A stretch of DNA of 64,000 nt from Trichomonas vaginalis G3 (lineage: Eukaryota; Parabasalia; Trichomonadida; Trichomonadidae): NCBI RefSeq assembly GCF_026262505.1, contig NC_067203.1:18023411-18087410 (forward strand), in the 5' to 3' direction. Both the position numbers and the translations under genes were made by a program. Below are positions 46,456-55,808 of this stretch, one piece after another. Under the pieces are notes generated by a model. That model saw only the letters and a program-made list of their open reading frames with translations, was not told where the DNA came from and did no database searches. The first letter of the stretch is position 1. The number at the start of each line of letters is the position of its first letter.

Positions 46456-47135
46456 ATTCAAGTGGGTGAAAAAAGAGGTGAAAAAAGAGGTGAGATCTCA
46501 CCACTTCACCTAAATTTATTTTTGTGCTATGTTTTCATACGTGTGCGGGTGGTGATATCATTAATTTTTAAGTTTATTTTTTATTTTATTTGGATGTAAA
46601 TGACGAAAACTATTGAGATAACAAACTACAACGGTCATGAGTTCAAGAATTTGTTCTTCGTTCCTCGTGAAAATACATTCTATCAGATACGAGGGAGAAA
46701 GGGTAAAGTTAGTTTGAGCGTTTATGAAGGAATGAAGAATGGAAAGTTTATACAAGCATACGATACAAACGGTAAACGTGTTTCATTAGCTTTGTCAAAA
46801 CTTACTAACATTCATTTTGACAGTGATTTTGACCTATATGAAGAAGAAAGTGAGTCAGAAGATTATGAGCTGTTATGTGAAGCACAGCAATGGGAGGAGT
46901 TGCAATACTTTTGTAAGTGAGAACGTTTATTTTTTACATTAGTGAAGTCGTTTGTGAAAACGTTAGTGAATTCGTTAGTGAAGTGGTTGGCGGCTTTGTA
47001 AATATTTAATGTTAAGTTAGTGTTGTCGTTTGTGTTGTAAAAATATATATGTTAATGGTTTCGTAAAGTGTCAAAACCGCTAAGTTGTGTACGGAGGCGC
47101 GCAGTGCCACAGTACACGACTTAGGTATACTAACT
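46441..47135 (-). repeat. Right terminal inverted repeat of element C
   Basis: Inverse of 23770-24456, ending in ACT at 47135. It holds palindrome GGTGAGATCTCACC at 46489-46502 and a terminal hairpin at 47080-47124. Confidence 0.9.
46600..46920 (+). CDS. TIR-encoded 106-aa protein, right copy
   Basis: The encoded protein is identical to that of 23985-24305, in mirror orientation. Every complete element of this type thus carries two copies. Confidence 0.7.
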   Translation: MTKTIEITNYNGHEFKNLFFVPRENTFYQIRGRKGKVSLSVYEGMKNGKFIQAYDTNGKRVSLALSKLTNIHFDSDFDLYEEESESEDYELLCEAQQWEELQYFCK

Positions 47136-47141
47136 CACATA
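47136..47141. repeat. Target site duplication of element C, right copy
   Basis: CACATA follows the outermost ACT of the right TIR and matches 23764-23769. Confidence 0.9.
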
Positions 47142-47924
47142 ACATCTCTGACGTAAATGAACTTCAAGAAAAGTTAGATGACAAAGCTGACAAAGAAACT
47201 GTAGATATGTTGGCACAAACGGTTTCAAGTCATGACAGAGCTTTAATGGAAGATGGACAACAGTTGAAAGAGCTTGAGAAAGGTGTTACAGAGTTAAGGA
47301 ATACAAAAGCAGACTCGACATGGATAGCTGGATATGTAGATGCAACAAAAGAATATATGTTCGCATGGACAGAAGGAACATACCCACAAAAACATCATAC
47401 ACATAACATCTCTGACGTAAATGAACTTCAAGAAAAGTTAGATGACATTATGCATCTAAGACAGGAACTCAATGTGCTTAAACAAATTTTGCCGAATCTT
47501 ATTTACCCGGTTGGCTCATTATATGTTTTAATGAACTCTACCAGACCAGAAGTAGTACTTGGTTTTGGAACTTGGACTCAAATAGTCGACAGGTTTTTGT
47601 ATTGTGCAAACTCTTCAAAGGAAACAGGTGGAAGTAAAACGATTTCAGGTGAAAATTTACCTGCACACAGTCACTACATAGATTTAAGTACATCTCAAGC
47701 AGGTTGGCATAAGCATAGATATTGGGATTGGTCAGGAATGACAAAAGGTAAAGGATATGATGTTAAAGACGACGTTAAGTTTGCTATAAATTGTTTATTG
47801 GAGTGACACTCAGGGAGAAGGAAACCATACACATTTCGTTTCAGGATATACGCAAACAACGGGACAAAGTAAAGAATACATGCCACCTTACATGACAGTT
47901 TACGCATGGTATAGAATTGCTTAG
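47142..47924 (+). pseudogene. Phage-type fibre protein, 3' part (element B)
   Basis: It resumes the gene begun at 23274. Coiled-coil modules (DKADKETVDMLAQTVSS; HTHNISDVNELQ) are followed by a collar-type domain: YPVGSLYVLMNSTRP, ETGGSKTISGENLPAHSH and, after an indel near 47795, YMPPYMTVYAWYRIA. A second lesion besides the C insertion shows the gene was damaged anyway. Its stop overlaps the integrase stop of the opposite strand. Confidence 0.75.
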
Positions 47925-48879
47925 TCGTCATTTTCAACTTCTTTAGCATATTCGTCAGGAGTTGTCTTATATTTGTTAGGAACTGTCTTTGAAAGTATAC
48001 CACCTTGAACTTTGACAAGTTTGAAACGAGGTCTGACAATTAGTAGTTTTATCTTCTGCTTGCAGTGTGTACATTTTGCCATGTTTGCCTAAAACTTCAT
48101 AATATTCTCTTGTATACTTTCTTCTATTTTTACGAACACGAATTGAGTACCTGTCGGGTTCCCATTGTTGTCATAGTCAATAGTATTTTCATATGGGTCG
48201 CGTTTAGGTATTTCTATTTTTACTTTGTCACCTTTCTGAAGTTTGAAGCCCGGCATTCTTTCTTGTTTGTCTCTTTTGACTAAATTATTAAATATATAGT
48301 TTTCTCTAAGTCGGGGTTGTTTTTCATTTCTTCGGGGGAGTGCGTTTCCCAAACCTTTTTGTTTACGGTTTATTGTAAATATTTAAAACTTGCTCATCTT
48401 TGCCATGGAGAAGTGTCTATACTTGTCGTCATATGACATTTCATTTGCTTCACCACCTTGTGGTTGGTTTAAGTCTCTTAACATTTTATACAACCGTCAA
48501 TGACACCAAGAGCAGAATGGTTTTGGTCGACAATGAAATATTGGTTTACATTTTTTGAACGCAGATAGTTTTTTACATCATCTGATTTGAAAGAACTTTC
48601 ACAGTCAGATGTCAGTTTTGTTGGATGGTATTTGTCAACGAATATTGTCAAAGCTGCTAAGATATCTAAAATAGCTTTGGACTGTAATGGTATGGCTTCA
48701 CAGTATCTTGTGTTTTGACCAACAAATATTAACCAGTATGGTGGTCCATCTGTTCTAACTCTCGGAATGTTTTCCAAGATATCCATAAACCAAGCATTTG
48801 GTGTTGAACTAAAGATTTTTATCATGAGTGCTTTCTTTGTTGCCTTAGAAACATAGGGGTCCTTGTTTGAATTCGTCAT
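47921..48879 (-). pseudogene. Retrovirus-like integrase (element B, frameshifted)
   Basis: The first 134 codons (48478-48879) hold the core: D33 (FMDILENIPR), D92 (LTSDCESSF) and, 35 residues on, D128 in place of the usual Glu (LGVIDGCIK). The frame then shifts near 48480. C-terminal parts follow at 48089-48352 (KGDKVKIEIPKRDPYENTI) and 47921-48050 (RPRFKLVKVQGGILSKTVPN), separated by further indels. Homologous to 37692-38777. Confidence 0.7.
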
Positions 48880-48896
48880 TTTTTAACCCATAAGAA
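48880..48896. promoter_or_regulatory. 17-bp shared divergent promoter (integrase / pVI-like)
   Basis: TTTTTAACCCATAAGAA separates ATG at 48879 (minus) and ATG at 48897 (plus). Confidence 0.5.
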
Positions 48897-49297
48897 ATGG
48901 GTTTATTTGGCGCATTAGCAGGAGTTGCATCCAGATTTTTGCCCGCAGTGGGAACAATAGCCAGAGGTGCATTTGGAATTGGAAGGAAGATTTTGAGTAC
49001 ATTAGGTATACTGAAAGAGAAAGCACAACCTATTATACAAACTGTACAGAAAGGTTGGGATGTAGCACGAGATGCAACAAATCTTATTCCAAATCCTGAA
49101 ACAAGAGGAAAAGTTCAAGGATGGATGGACAATGAGGAAGACAAGCAGGAAACTATTATAACAAAGCAAATGACTACTATAACCAAGCAGGACACTATAT
49201 GGACCAAGGTGAAAGATTCTTTAACAGAGGATATAACCATGCACAACAGTGGGTAAACAATAACCAACCTCAACCGCCTCAAACGTGGGGAATGTAA
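48897..49297 (+). pseudogene. pVI-like amphipathic protein (element B, one frameshift)
   Basis: The N-terminus is Gly/Ala-rich amphipathic (GLFGALAGVASRFLPAVGTI), then ATNLIPNPETRGKVQGWMDN. Near 49130 the frame shifts; the second copy (61.57 kb) reads on here with Asn/Tyr/Gln-rich repeats to QPPQTWGM. Internal or membrane-active capsid protein by analogy only. Confidence 0.5.
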
Positions 49298-49323
49298 AGT
49301 TTTTTATTGAGATGAAATAAACA

Positions 49324-49470
49324 ATGCAGCATTGAGACAAATAAGTTCAAGATGGATTTGTCGGCTTCCAGCAGTTACACCACGTGTTTGTCAAGTTCTT
49401 TCTATACCTCAGGAAGTTTTAGACCGACTTAAAAAACCTCAACAACCAGTTGAAAACAAACCAAACTAAA
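49324..49470 (+). pseudogene. Small protein without a usable start codon (element B)
   Basis: A 49-codon open segment (NNAALRQISSRWICRLPAVT...) ends in TAA. Compared with the next gene's GAGATGAAATGACC, the position of the expected ATG reads ATA (GAGATGAAATAAAC). The same state is found in the copy at 61.77 kb. It may use another start or be dead. Confidence 0.35.
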
Positions 49471-49487
49471 TTTTTTACTGAGATGAA

Positions 49488-49828
49488 ATGACCGAAGAAG
49501 TTGAAACGGTAGATTTGACACCACAAACAAAAAGTTCAGAACCATTGTCAAAACCTGTCAAAGAACTTACAGATGAAGAGAAAAATTCAATAATAGAAAG
49601 TGCCAGTCTGGAAATACAAACCCTAACTATAAAGTCACTTTTCATAGAAATGGAACGGCAAGTATCTCAAAAAAGAAACAGACTCTCACAAATAAAATAT
49701 TGAAGTCTGAAGGAGCTTTCGAGACAACAGATGGAAAAGTTTACTTCACTGACCAACAGTTCATTATAGAACATCTCATTGACTTAGATCGAAATATTCT
49801 AAACTTTACAACAAACACAAAAAGTTGA
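49488..49828 (+). pseudogene. Hypothetical protein (element B, frameshifted in this copy)
   Basis: The N-terminal 66 codons are acidic and helical. A 2-nt insertion near 49685 (CTCTCACA versus CTCACA at 62.13 kb) shifts the frame. The second copy shows the continuation KILKSEGAFETTDGKVYFTD up to LNFTTNTKS. Function unknown. Confidence 0.5.
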
Positions 49829-49845
49829 AAGGAAAACAAAAACAA

Positions 49846-50070
49846 ATGGCATATGATATTTATGAAGATGTTGACGACACAACTGTTCCTGCAAGTGAAG
49901 TAAAGTCAGAGGAACCGAAAAGTGACGAAAAACCGATAGAAGAAGAAAAACCAAAAACTGAAGATAAACCAAAACCAAAGTTTAGTTTCCAAACTAAACC
50001 AAGTCAACCTTCATTAGCTGGTATGGGTTGGCGTCAAAGACTTATGGCAGCAGGCGGTTATGTAAAGTAA
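49846..50070 (+). CDS. Acidic small protein with hydrophobic-basic C-terminus, 74 aa (element B)
   Basis: The ATG at 49846 is used. A Glu/Lys/Pro-rich body is followed by PSLAGMGWRQRLMAAGGYVK. It is intact and identical in the copy at 62289-62513, so it is one of the best preserved genes here. Function unknown. Confidence 0.6.
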   Translation: MAYDIYEDVDDTTVPASEVKSEEPKSDEKPIEEEKPKTEDKPKPKFSFQTKPSQPSLAGMGWRQRLMAAGGYVK

Positions 50071-50102
50071 AGAAAAAAAATTATTTTTTTATTTTTATAA
50101 AA

Positions 50103-50209
50103 ATGCCCCATATAGAATGGATAGAAAGTCTGCTAGAATAAAAGCAGAGTTACAAAGATATGGTTGGAGAGTTTCGAAGAATTTTAAATATAGGAAGGGA
50201 AGACCATAA
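50103..50209 (+). pseudogene. pX/mu-like 35-aa basic peptide gene (element B, one base lost)
   Basis: This copy has CCCC where 62543-62650 has CCCCC; with the extra C the frame encodes a very basic 35-aa peptide (KSARIKAELQRYGWRVSKNF is its core). It resembles core peptides of adenovirus-like elements in size and charge only. TTTTATTTTTATAAAA precedes the start. Confidence 0.45.
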
Positions 50210-50244
50210 AAGTCTATGACAAATTTTCTGGTCTTCGCTACGAA

Positions 50245-52380
50245 ATGGATTTGGAAACAGCACGTGCCAATTATCCAAACAGACTAGAGAGGTTAGAAGA
50301 AGAACGTCTTATGGACATGCCTTTCGATGTTAGTGAACCTCAAGTTGAAGGACACGACGGCTTTGCCAGATTCTACTGGAAACATGACGAACAATTGCAT
50401 CCTTTGAGAAGGAAAAAAGGAAAAGGTGAAGACGCACATGCTCCCATGGAAAGAACAAGATATGCATATGAAAAGTATCGTGAAGTTAGAAGTCAAATTA
50501 CATCTGGTCGAACCTTTACAGTAAACTTTGACGAAGGAAAGAACAAAGAAGGCTTCATGGGTGTACTTGCTGCAATTCAAGACGGAAATAAGAAAGGACA
50601 CAATCTCAGATTGACCATAACAGATTGGATGGTCACATACTATGCACATGGCAATGTCACAACAGCTGCAATGGTTCTTGACGCTTTCAAGACTACAAAG
50701 AGAGAACAAATGGTTGACTCCGACTCAGACATTTTGAATGCAATTGAAGGAATTGCAAGTGTCAAGTTCGAATGGTACCAACCTAACCCTCAAGCAGTCA
50801 GACAACATGCTGGATACTTCCCGTTCAGAAATAAGTCTGACATTGACTTGACAAGGTATGGAATTTACAATTCAATTGAAACAATTGTCAATGAACCTTG
50901 TATTCTTACATGTCTCAGGAACTCTGGTCTTGTTACAGATGAGAAAATGAAGTATCTTGAGTCATGTGTGAAGACAAGGTACATTCTCAGAGGTCAATTG
51001 GCAAAAATTGCACCGTTGGCAAATGTCAATATCCGAGTCAACATACCTACAGCTAAAGGTTCTTCACATGACGACTATGTTGTTGACAAAGACTTACCAT
51101 GGTTGAAGATTGTAATTGTCCACAACCACTTCATGTTGAACGAAAGTCTTACAAACCCATTGTTCGGAAAAGGCAAGTGCAACATTGTCAGAGCTGTAAA
51201 CATTCTTTTCGAGAAAGGTTTGTTGGAACCAATTCCAGATGACAAGCTGACAGAACTTTTGTACCAAAAGACGAAACAAACTTTTCATTGTTAGCAAGAC
51301 CAAAAAGTTGTTCCAGACAAAGTTCTAGTACAAAAGAAGTACACAGTTCCACAAGGAGTTGGTTTGTTCGGATACCAACCTGAACCAGAAGAACTTCCAA
51401 TGAGGTTGCAAGAACTTCAAGATGCTATAAACAAACTTCCATTGAGACATCCAATTGACGTCAAATTGTATTGGAGAGCATCTGAGTTAGGTCAGAAGGT
51501 TTTATATGAAACAGGTTGCTTCGACGATGTTTATGAGATAACAGGAGAAGTTTCTCAGAAGATAAGAGACTCACTTGAATTTCCACAAACTGGACCAATT
51601 GGTTGCGACAAGTTCGACTCAGATGAAAAAATATACTATGTCGACCTTAACGCTGCATACATGAGTTTGTCCAATATATTCCGACTGGAATTCCAAACGA
51701 AGATGGTGAGTTCCCGGGAAGGAACTATACAGTTGGAAAAGTCATACAACAACTGTATGATATTAGGAAAGCTTCAAACCCCAAACTTGCAATGACACTC
51801 AAATTGCTTATGAATTCGACATGGGGATATTCCATTAAGAAACCTCAAGAGATGAAGAGTAAACATTATGAGAAGGTCGACAACTTTGTTGAAAGGTTTT
51901 CTCCTTTTGTTTTGAAGTACGAATTCACTCAAGGTCAAAGGCTTAGTAACCACATTAAAACCTATTGTCGAACATTGGTCTTACCCTCAGTTCGCAAAAG
52001 CAGTCCTTGACAACTACAACAAATTCTTCTCCGAAGTCAAATCCAAAGTGAAGGTTTACTATGAGAACATTGACGCACTCATGACGAACGAAGAAGGATA
52101 CAACAAACTCATTGAAATGGGAATGGTCGGTGAAAAGATGGGCTTTTTAAGCTAGATAAGGTATTTTCCGAAGTTCATGTCCTCTCCAAGCGTAAGTACT
52201 GGGGCAACTTGAAGACGGCACAGAAATAAAAACATTGCATGAAGTAAAAACGTTTTTCAAAAAAGTGACATTTTTTAAATTTTATTTGAACTGTACGCTG
52301 AGTTTGTTGGAGAAGACCGTTGGGAAACTTGTTTGTTAGATGAGAAATATGAAATGGCATACCATTTTAAAAACAATATA
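50245..52380 (+). pseudogene. Family B DNA polymerase with OTU-like N-terminal domain (element B, frameshifted)
   Basis: Residues 1-350 (50245-51294) are intact and include NEPCILTCLRNSGL and IVIVHNHFMLNES, matching the Cys/His motifs of the element C domain. After an indel near 51290, 51300-51700 carries motif A (YYVDLNAAYMS). Another shift precedes motif B (LKLLMNSTWGYSIKKP, 51800), and a further one precedes a motif C region reading YYENIDALMT rather than YxDTDS (52060). No 3'-5' exonuclease motifs are seen. Then a KRKYWG segment fits the thumb. Confidence 0.65.
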
Positions 52381-52396
52381 TTTTTACATATATTAA

Positions 52397-53258
52397 ATGC
52401 TTCAGGTTGAAAAACAAAGAATAAAAGTAGCAGATACAAAACCGTTAGACTATATCTTTACAAATGCTGGTAGGACTATTTCAGATGAAGAAATTTCATC
52501 CCGAGCATACAGTTTGACTATCCAATTCGTTGGCTTCAAAGTCCTTCAGATGCAAAGGCAATAGGATTTAGAAGAGTTTTGTTTTCAAATAGAACTAACG
52601 CATTTATGTTCGCAGTATATTTTCATGGGCAGTATAAAGGTTCTGATGGTCTAATAGACAAATTTGACGAAATGAGAATCTTTACAGTTCGTTCAGACGA
52701 AAGTCTTGAGAAAACTCTAAATGACTTTCAAACTCAAATGAACAAAATATTATTGGGAATTTCAAGAAAAATACGACTCTTTACTAAATGGAACATACTA
52801 TCTGAAACTAGAATATGACAAGATGAAACTCCACCGTTTCATTTCAAAAGATTGAAATTAACCCTCCAAGAGATACAGAGTTTTTATTTTGGAAAGTAGA
52901 CAAACGTTCTTGGGCACAATTTCTTCGGTTACTAAACCAGAACGAACCATTACCACCAGATGGTCCATTTAAATTTATACTTCCACCAGCAGATTTGACA
53001 GTTTATAGAAACGTGTTTGACCCTCAAAATGTTATGTGTCATGCAAGTTTCAGTTCAAGCAACAATAGTTTTCTATGTATTGGTAAGGACTTTTATGACT
53101 TTGCTTCTAAATTCTACGAACCACCTAGTAACAGTTTCTCTGACTTTCAAGTTTGGTTCACAACAAATGGTGTGCAACATATTATTCCATTGTACTATGA
53201 CTTTTATCTCGAATTGTCTTTCATATATAACTACGGAAAAGTGCTGAAAAAGTATTGA
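52397..53258 (+). pseudogene. Penton-like minor capsid protein, family 2, second gene of element B (frameshifted)
   Basis: It starts at 52397 (TATATTTTTACATATATTAA upstream) with VADTKPLDYIFTNAG, like the gene at 23255. The frame shifts near 52515, 52780 and 52975. The C-terminal part (52995-53258) has NVMCHASFSSSNNSFLCIGK and SDFQVWFTTNG. About 860 bp in total matches the sister gene length. Confidence 0.6.
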
Positions 53259-53373
53259 ATGTGAAGATATTAGAAAATAACATTTTTTCTAACATCGTAG
53301 AAAACTCATGAAAACAATTTATTTTTGACACTTTCACAAAAAACATAAAAAAAGTGAAGTTAAAATGAGATGT

Positions 53374-53739
53374 TTACTGAACTGGTTGGATGTCGCCTTC
53401 ACAGGTTATGTAGAACGGCTGACCCGAGAAGTGGAACAGTGCTCTGAGAATTTGTATAATTCGTGGAATTGGACTCTCTCTGTTTGGAAGTTGTATCCAT
53501 GGGCGCTTTGCAAAGAACTTGAGAAGAGCTTCTTTCTTCATCTCCTTTATGTCGTCTACAGGAGTGTTTTCTGGTATTTGAATTGGAATTCCGGTTTCAA
53601 TTTCGATTTTCAGCGCACCTCTTCCAGACAACCAGAAGCCGAGTGACTTGTTGGCTTTGTCCTTGCCCAAGTACTGCTTAACAACTTCATTTATCTCTAT
53701 AAGGTAAATTGCCTCATCTAATGGCTCGATGTTGTCCAT
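53374..53739 (-). CDS. Hypothetical protein, 121 aa
   Basis: An intact frame starting at 53739, mixed helical, with GFWLSGRGALKIEIETG in the middle and an acidic N-terminus. It is divergent to the proline-rich gene at 54051 across a 22-bp repeat array. It may belong to element B or to another virus-like element; codon use resembles neither host gene clearly. Confidence 0.45.
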   Translation of the reverse strand: MDNIEPLDEAIYLIEINEVVKQYLGKDKANKSLGFWLSGRGALKIEIETGIPIQIPENTPVDDIKEMKKEALLKFFAKRPWIQLPNRESPIPRIIQILRALFHFSGQPFYITCEGDIQPVQ

Positions 53740-53749
53740 TGTTCTGTTT

Positions 53750-54050
53750 CAGAACTAGTCTTATACTTTTTCAGAACAATACTTGTACTGTTTCAGAACT
53801 AGTCTTGTACTTTTTCAGAACAATACTTGTACTTTTTCAGAACAAATTTTCCGTAAAAGCTCTCAATTTGTGAGAAAAATTTTCTGTTTCAGAACAATAC
53901 TTGTACTGTTTCAGAACAATACTTGTACTGTTTCAGAACAATACTTGTACTGTTTCAAGACAATACTTGTACTGTTTCAGAACAATACTTGTACTGTTTC
54001 AGAACAATACTTGTACTGTTTCAAGACAATATTTGTACTGTTTCAAGACA
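53750..54050 (+). repeat. 22-bp tandem repeat array between divergent genes
   Basis: About a dozen units of ACTGTTTCAGAACAATACTT-type, interrupted once by a unique 50-bp stretch. The last unit merges into the ATG at 54051 (CAAGACAATG in place of CAAGACAATA). Confidence 0.7.
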
Positions 54051-54275
54051 ATGTCCGACGTCCCACCAACCGAGTCCATTCTCAAACCAGAGGAACCTAA
54101 AGAACCACAACAGTCTCCTCAGCAACCTCAGTTCCAACAAGGACCTCCGAATTACTACCAATTTCCACCTCAAGGTTACTACCCACCACAAGGCTTCCCG
54201 AACTACCCTCCTCAGCCTATGCCTTACTGCCCCAACCCTTGGTTGTTGAAAAAACCAGAATTTTCGAAAAAGTGA
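54051..54275 (+). CDS. Proline/glutamine-rich small protein, 74 aa
   Basis: It starts MSDVPPTESILKPEEPK, then Gln/Pro repeats and PPQGYYPPQGFPNYPPQP, resembling flexible virion or RNA-processing tails. Its first codons come from the repeat array. No domain can be named. Confidence 0.4.
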   Translation: MSDVPPTESILKPEEPKEPQQSPQQPQFQQGPPNYYQFPPQGYYPPQGFPNYPPQPMPYCPNPWLLKKPEFSKK

Positions 54276-54547
54276 CACCAACTATTAAAGTTATTTTATT
54301 ACTAGATTTATTTACAAATTATAAGATAATATCATTAACAAAATATATTTTTAATATAAATAAAAAACTTTTTTTATACAAAAAATTACAATCAATCGAT
54401 AAATATTATAAAACATTTATTCCAAAAAGATTAAGTAATAGGTGGGATCCTGCATATAATATAATTTTATGTCATAAAGCTTACAAATTTTAGATGGACC
54501 ACAGTGAGAATGTGAGTGGTTAATTTAAAGGTGGTCTGATAAAGATA
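54276..54547. other. AT-rich segment, no supported gene
   Basis: A short Lys/Ile/Tyr-rich frame ending near 54493 (FIPKRLSNRWDPAYNIILCH) lacks a clear start and family, so it is not called. Confidence 0.4.
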
Positions 54548-55256
54548 TCGAAGCTTACTCAACACAGTATGAAGCAGTTTCTAATACACAATCTTACTAG
54601 TGGTGTTTCGGTCGCCAGCGCTCTCATAGGGGTGCTGATTTCAAAAACCACTACTTCAAATTATTCAACAATACTCAATGCAGCATGAAGCAGCTACTAC
54701 TGCTGTATTTACTGGTAGCGTTTGGTCGTTGGCTCTTGCACAGTCTCTCAGATTTTCAAAAATTTTTTTTCAACACTATCTTGTTTCGCTCTCAGAAAGC
54801 TATCCTACAAAGACATCGAAGCTTACTCAACACAGTATGAAGCAGTTTCTAATACACAATCTTATTAGTGGTGTTTCGGTCGCCAGCGCTCTCATAGGGG
54901 TGCTGATTTCAAAAACCACTACTTCAAATTATTCAACAATACTCAATGCAGCATGAAGCAGCTACTACTGCTGTATCTTACTGGTAGCGTTTTGGTCGTT
55001 GGCTCTTGCACAGTCTCTCAGATTTTCAAAAATTTTTTCAACACTATCTTGTTTCGCTCTCAGAAAGCTATCCTACAAAGACATCGAAGCTTACTCAACA
55101 CAGTATGAAGCAGTTTCTAATACACAATCTTATTAGTGGTGTTTCGGTCGCCAGCGCTCTCATAGGGGTGCTGATTTCAAAAACCACTACTTCAAATTAT
55201 TCAACAATACTCAATGCAGCATGAAGCAGTTTCCAATTCAATAATACTCAACACAG
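54548..55256 (+). repeat. 268-bp tandem repeat, about 2.6 copies
   Basis: The anchor TCGAAGCTTACTCAACACAG occurs at 54548, 54816 and 55084. Reading frames within it are by-products. The last partial unit leads into the microsatellite. Confidence 0.8.
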
Positions 55257-55273
55257 CATGAAGCAGTTTCTAA

Positions 55274-55808
55274 TAAATATATACATATATAAATATATAC
55301 ATATATAAATATATACATATATAAATATATACATATATAAATATATACATATATAAATATATACATATATAAATATATACATATATAAATATATACATAT
55401 ATAAATATATACATATATAAATATATACATATATAAATATTACATATATAAATATATACATATATAAATATATACATATATAAATATATACATATATAAA
55501 TATATACATATATAAATATATACATATATAAATATATACATATATAAATATATACATATATAAATATATACATATATAAATATATACATATATAAATATA
55601 TACATATATAAATATATACATATATAAATATATACATATATAAATATATACATATATAAATATATACATATATAAATATATACATATATAAATATATACA
55701 TATATAAATATATACATATATAAATATATACATATATAAATATATACATATATAAATATATACATATATAAATATATACATATATAAATATATACATATA
55801 TAAATATA
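55274..55808. repeat. 16-bp microsatellite ATATATAAATATATAC, left of mariner
   Basis: Period 16 throughout with one small irregularity near 55440. Confidence 0.9.

Larger units (their letters stand above)
23770..47135 (-). mobile_element. Complete Maverick/Polinton element C, 23,366 bp
   Basis: It begins AGTTAGTATACC and ends with the inverse, GGTATACTAACT, inside 687- and 695-bp inverted repeats, with a 6-bp duplication outside. It carries PolB, integrase, packaging ATPase, major and minor capsid proteins, a fibre and KilA-N genes. No adenovirus-type cysteine protease is recognised. Several genes (major capsid, PolB N-terminal part, two small genes) carry single-base frameshifts, so this copy may not be functional as assembled. 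Confidence 0.93.
20585..53340 (+). mobile_element. Maverick/Polinton element B, interrupted by element C, right end not found
   Basis: The left tip is AGGTATTGGGGCTTCC, preceded by an A tract. Without the 23.4-kb insertion of C, it spans about 9.4 kb. It encodes a Dam-like methyltransferase, small virion-like proteins, two penton-like proteins, fibre, integrase and PolB. Capsid, ATPase and the right terminal repeat are missing, so the element is truncated on the right; the exact boundary between 53.3 and 54.3 kb is uncertain. Confidence 0.65.

Noticed and set aside
54239-54493. 84-codon Lys/Tyr-rich frame
   Set aside because: Composition follows the AT-rich DNA; the start lies inside the proline-rich gene and there is no recognisable domain.
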